From NCBI GenBank assembly GCA_035532215.1, contig DATKRK010000109.1:1-5220 (forward strand): a DNA stretch of 5,220 nucleotides, written 5' to 3'. The position numbers were made by a program, and so were the translations under genes. The notes below the pieces were generated by a model. The model did no database searches. It was not told where the DNA came from and saw nothing but the letters and a program-made list of their open reading frames with translations. Of this stretch, positions 4,131-5,220 are shown in pieces. Source of the stretch: JAICIG01 sp035532215 (lineage in GTDB: Bacteria; Planctomycetota; Planctomycetia; Pirellulales; JAICIG01). How positions within the stretch are numbered: the stretch's first letter is position 1; the number at the start of each line of letters is the position of its first letter.

Positions 4131-5126
4131 TTGTTGCACTACGATCGCGGACTGAAGCTGACGAAAGCCGACCTGGCGGTCGACTTTCGCCGGCGTCAGC
4201 CGCGAGCGTTTATTTCGCACGCCCATATCGACCACATGGCGCGGCACCAGTACGCGCTGTGTACGCCCGATACGGCGAAGCTTTACCATCTTCGTCTCGG
4301 CCGGCGCGACGTGCTCGAAATGCCCTATCGCCAGCCGATCGAATGGGGCGGCTTGCGGCTGACCACCTATCCGGCCGGCCATTGTTTGGGTTCGGCGATG
4401 CTGCTGGCCGAAGACGACGGCCAACGTTTGCTCTACACGGGCGATTTCAAGCTGGGCGAATCGGCGACCTCCGAGACCGCCGAACTGCCCAAGGCCGAGA
4501 TTCTGGTCATTGAAAGCACCTATGGCGAGCCGCAATATCGCCGCCGACCGCGGGCGGAAGTCGCGGCCGAGTTGCTCGACGTCGTCCGCACGGCGCTCGC
4601 TCAAGAGACGACGCCGGTCATTCAGGCCTATACGCTGGGCAAAAGCCAAGAGGTCACGCGGCTGCTGACGCTCGCGGGCATTCCGGTGCTGCAACACCCG
4701 AAAGTCTTTGAGGTCAGCCGCGTCTACACGGCCTGCGGGGTCGAGTTGGGCGCATATGCCGTTTACTCGGGCAAGCCGCTCGCTGGGCACGCGGTAGTGA
4801 CTCCGCCCGCAATACACCGGCCCGGTCATTTGCCGGGCTTGGAGCGATACGCGTCGATTGCCGTCACCGGTTGGGCGATGGACCAACGGTCTCGCGGCCG
4901 GCTGGGGGTCGACCACGCCCTTCCGTTGTCGGATCATGCGGATTACGACGACTTGTTCGCGGCCGTCGAACAAGTCGCCGCGCACACGATCTACTGCACG
5001 CACGGCCCTCTGAGCTTTGTGGCCCGTTTGCGCGAGGCAGGCTTCAACGCTTTTCCGCTCGACGGCAAAGCCGGCGACGCCGCTCATAAAGAACAACCGA
5101 CGCAACGGTTGCTGGCCGGCTTCTAG
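4131..5126 (+). CDS. Beta-CASP metallo-beta-lactamase nuclease (YSH1/COG1236-like exonuclease)
   Basis: The protein is 331 residues if translation starts at the TTG at 4131; the next codon is also TTG, and no in-frame ATG or GTG lies near the expected N-terminus. The signature of the fold is HAHIDH at residues 30-35. Further metal-site positions are H84 in GHCLGSAM and D105 in YTGDF. Beta-CASP motifs follow: E128 in IESTYGEP (motif A), H269 in LSDHAD (motif B) and H291 in CTHGP (motif C). All expected catalytic residues are present. Family members cut RNA or DNA, including CPSF73/YSH1 relatives and the DNA exonuclease encoded beside LigD. The length matches the LigD-associated type, but no ligase is visible here and motif C alone does not settle the substrate. 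The gene starts 2 nt after the preceding stop without a clear Shine-Dalgarno, suggesting translational coupling. Confidence 0.88.
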   Translation: MLHYDRGLKLTKADLAVDFRRRQPRAFISHAHIDHMARHQYALCTPDTAKLYHLRLGRRDVLEMPYRQPIEWGGLRLTTYPAGHCLGSAMLLAEDDGQRLLYTGDFKLGESATSETAELPKAEILVIESTYGEPQYRRRPRAEVAAELLDVVRTALAQETTPVIQAYTLGKSQEVTRLLTLAGIPVLQHPKVFEVSRVYTACGVELGAYAVYSGKPLAGHAVVTPPAIHRPGHLPGLERYASIAVTGWAMDQRSRGRLGVDHALPLSDHADYDDLFAAVEQVAAHTIYCTHGPLSFVARLREAGFNAFPLDGKAGDAAHKEQPTQRLLAGF

Positions 5127-5174
5127 CCCGGATTATTCACCGGCCCACGCTATGAGTTGACACAGCGCGTTCAC
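5127..5174. other. 3' flank of the nuclease gene
   Basis: These 48 bases separate the nuclease stop from the terminal repeat. No canonical hairpin plus T run is present, so transcription may end in the repeat that follows or beyond the window. Confidence 0.4.
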
Positions 5175-5220
5175 ACTAACCCGAAGCGCAAGCGAGGTAA
5201 AAGCGTTCCTATTCCTCGCT
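5175..5220. repeat. Palindromic intergenic repeat, copy 2 (cut by window edge)
   Basis: The left arm at 5175-5197 (beginning ACTAACCCGAAGCG, ending AAGCGAGG) matches the left arm of the 1951-2012 copy at 21 of 23 positions. A 16-nt spacer follows, then CCTCGCT at 5214-5220, the start of the right arm. Spacer length is conserved between the two copies but spacer sequence is largely not. The copy sits just downstream of the nuclease gene, again at a gene 3' end. Confidence 0.75.

Noticed and set aside
4125..5105. 326-codon minus-strand open frame opposite the nuclease
   Set aside because: It is antisense to a gene with all beta-CASP motifs intact, with no independent motif or start signal.
4131..5126. 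Assignment as the LigD-associated DNA exonuclease
   Set aside because: Length and motifs are compatible, but no LigD or ligase gene is visible, so only the broader beta-CASP family is called.
1..5220. CRISPR array or phage-defence locus
   Set aside because: No regularly spaced direct repeats with unique spacers occur. The nuclease alone does not indicate defence.

Overview
The window looks like chromosomal DNA from a GC-rich planctomycete, most likely of the Pirellulales lineage. The grounds are a Tat-exported hydroxypyruvate-isomerase-like protein, a second sugar-isomerase-like TIM barrel, an IS66-type transposase tail, and several short palindromic intergenic repeats of kinds I recall as common in planctomycete genomes. 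The assignment rests on recognition, not on a marker gene.

Layout from left to right. Positions 2-214 are the 3' end of an IS66-like transposase on the plus strand, and the probable right terminus of the element follows at about 240-256. Positions 257-979 hold no gene I can support. This stretch contains a long-range inverted repeat (270-338), an AT-richer patch with a terminator-like hairpin (610-631), and two adjacent repeat elements (about 804-900 and 918-956). On the minus strand follow a Tat-signal Hyi-family isomerase (1897-980) and, upstream of it, uppP/bacA (2855-2055). The 157-bp gap between these two carries stacked palindromes, including a repeat with 23-bp arms. A 379-bp divergent intergenic region (2856-3234) holds a 92-bp composite palindrome, a sigma70-like promoter and a 13-bp dyad. 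On the plus strand are a TIM-barrel 'sugar phosphate isomerase' homologue (3235-4128) and, 2 nt after its stop, a beta-CASP metallo-beta-lactamase nuclease (4131-5126) that appears to start with TTG. A second copy of the 23-bp-arm repeat begins at 5175 and is cut by the window edge.

Functionally, uppP recycles the lipid carrier for cell-wall and polysaccharide synthesis. The exported Hyi-like protein probably acts on a small sugar-derived substrate outside the cytoplasm. The plus-strand pair is the most interesting part: the TIM barrel keeps the family scaffold but seems to have lost most of its expected metal ligands, and it is tightly coupled to an intact-looking nuclease. No complete novel system can be claimed from sequence alone. 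The best candidates for follow-up are this pseudoenzyme-nuclease pair and the dense palindromic repeat architecture.
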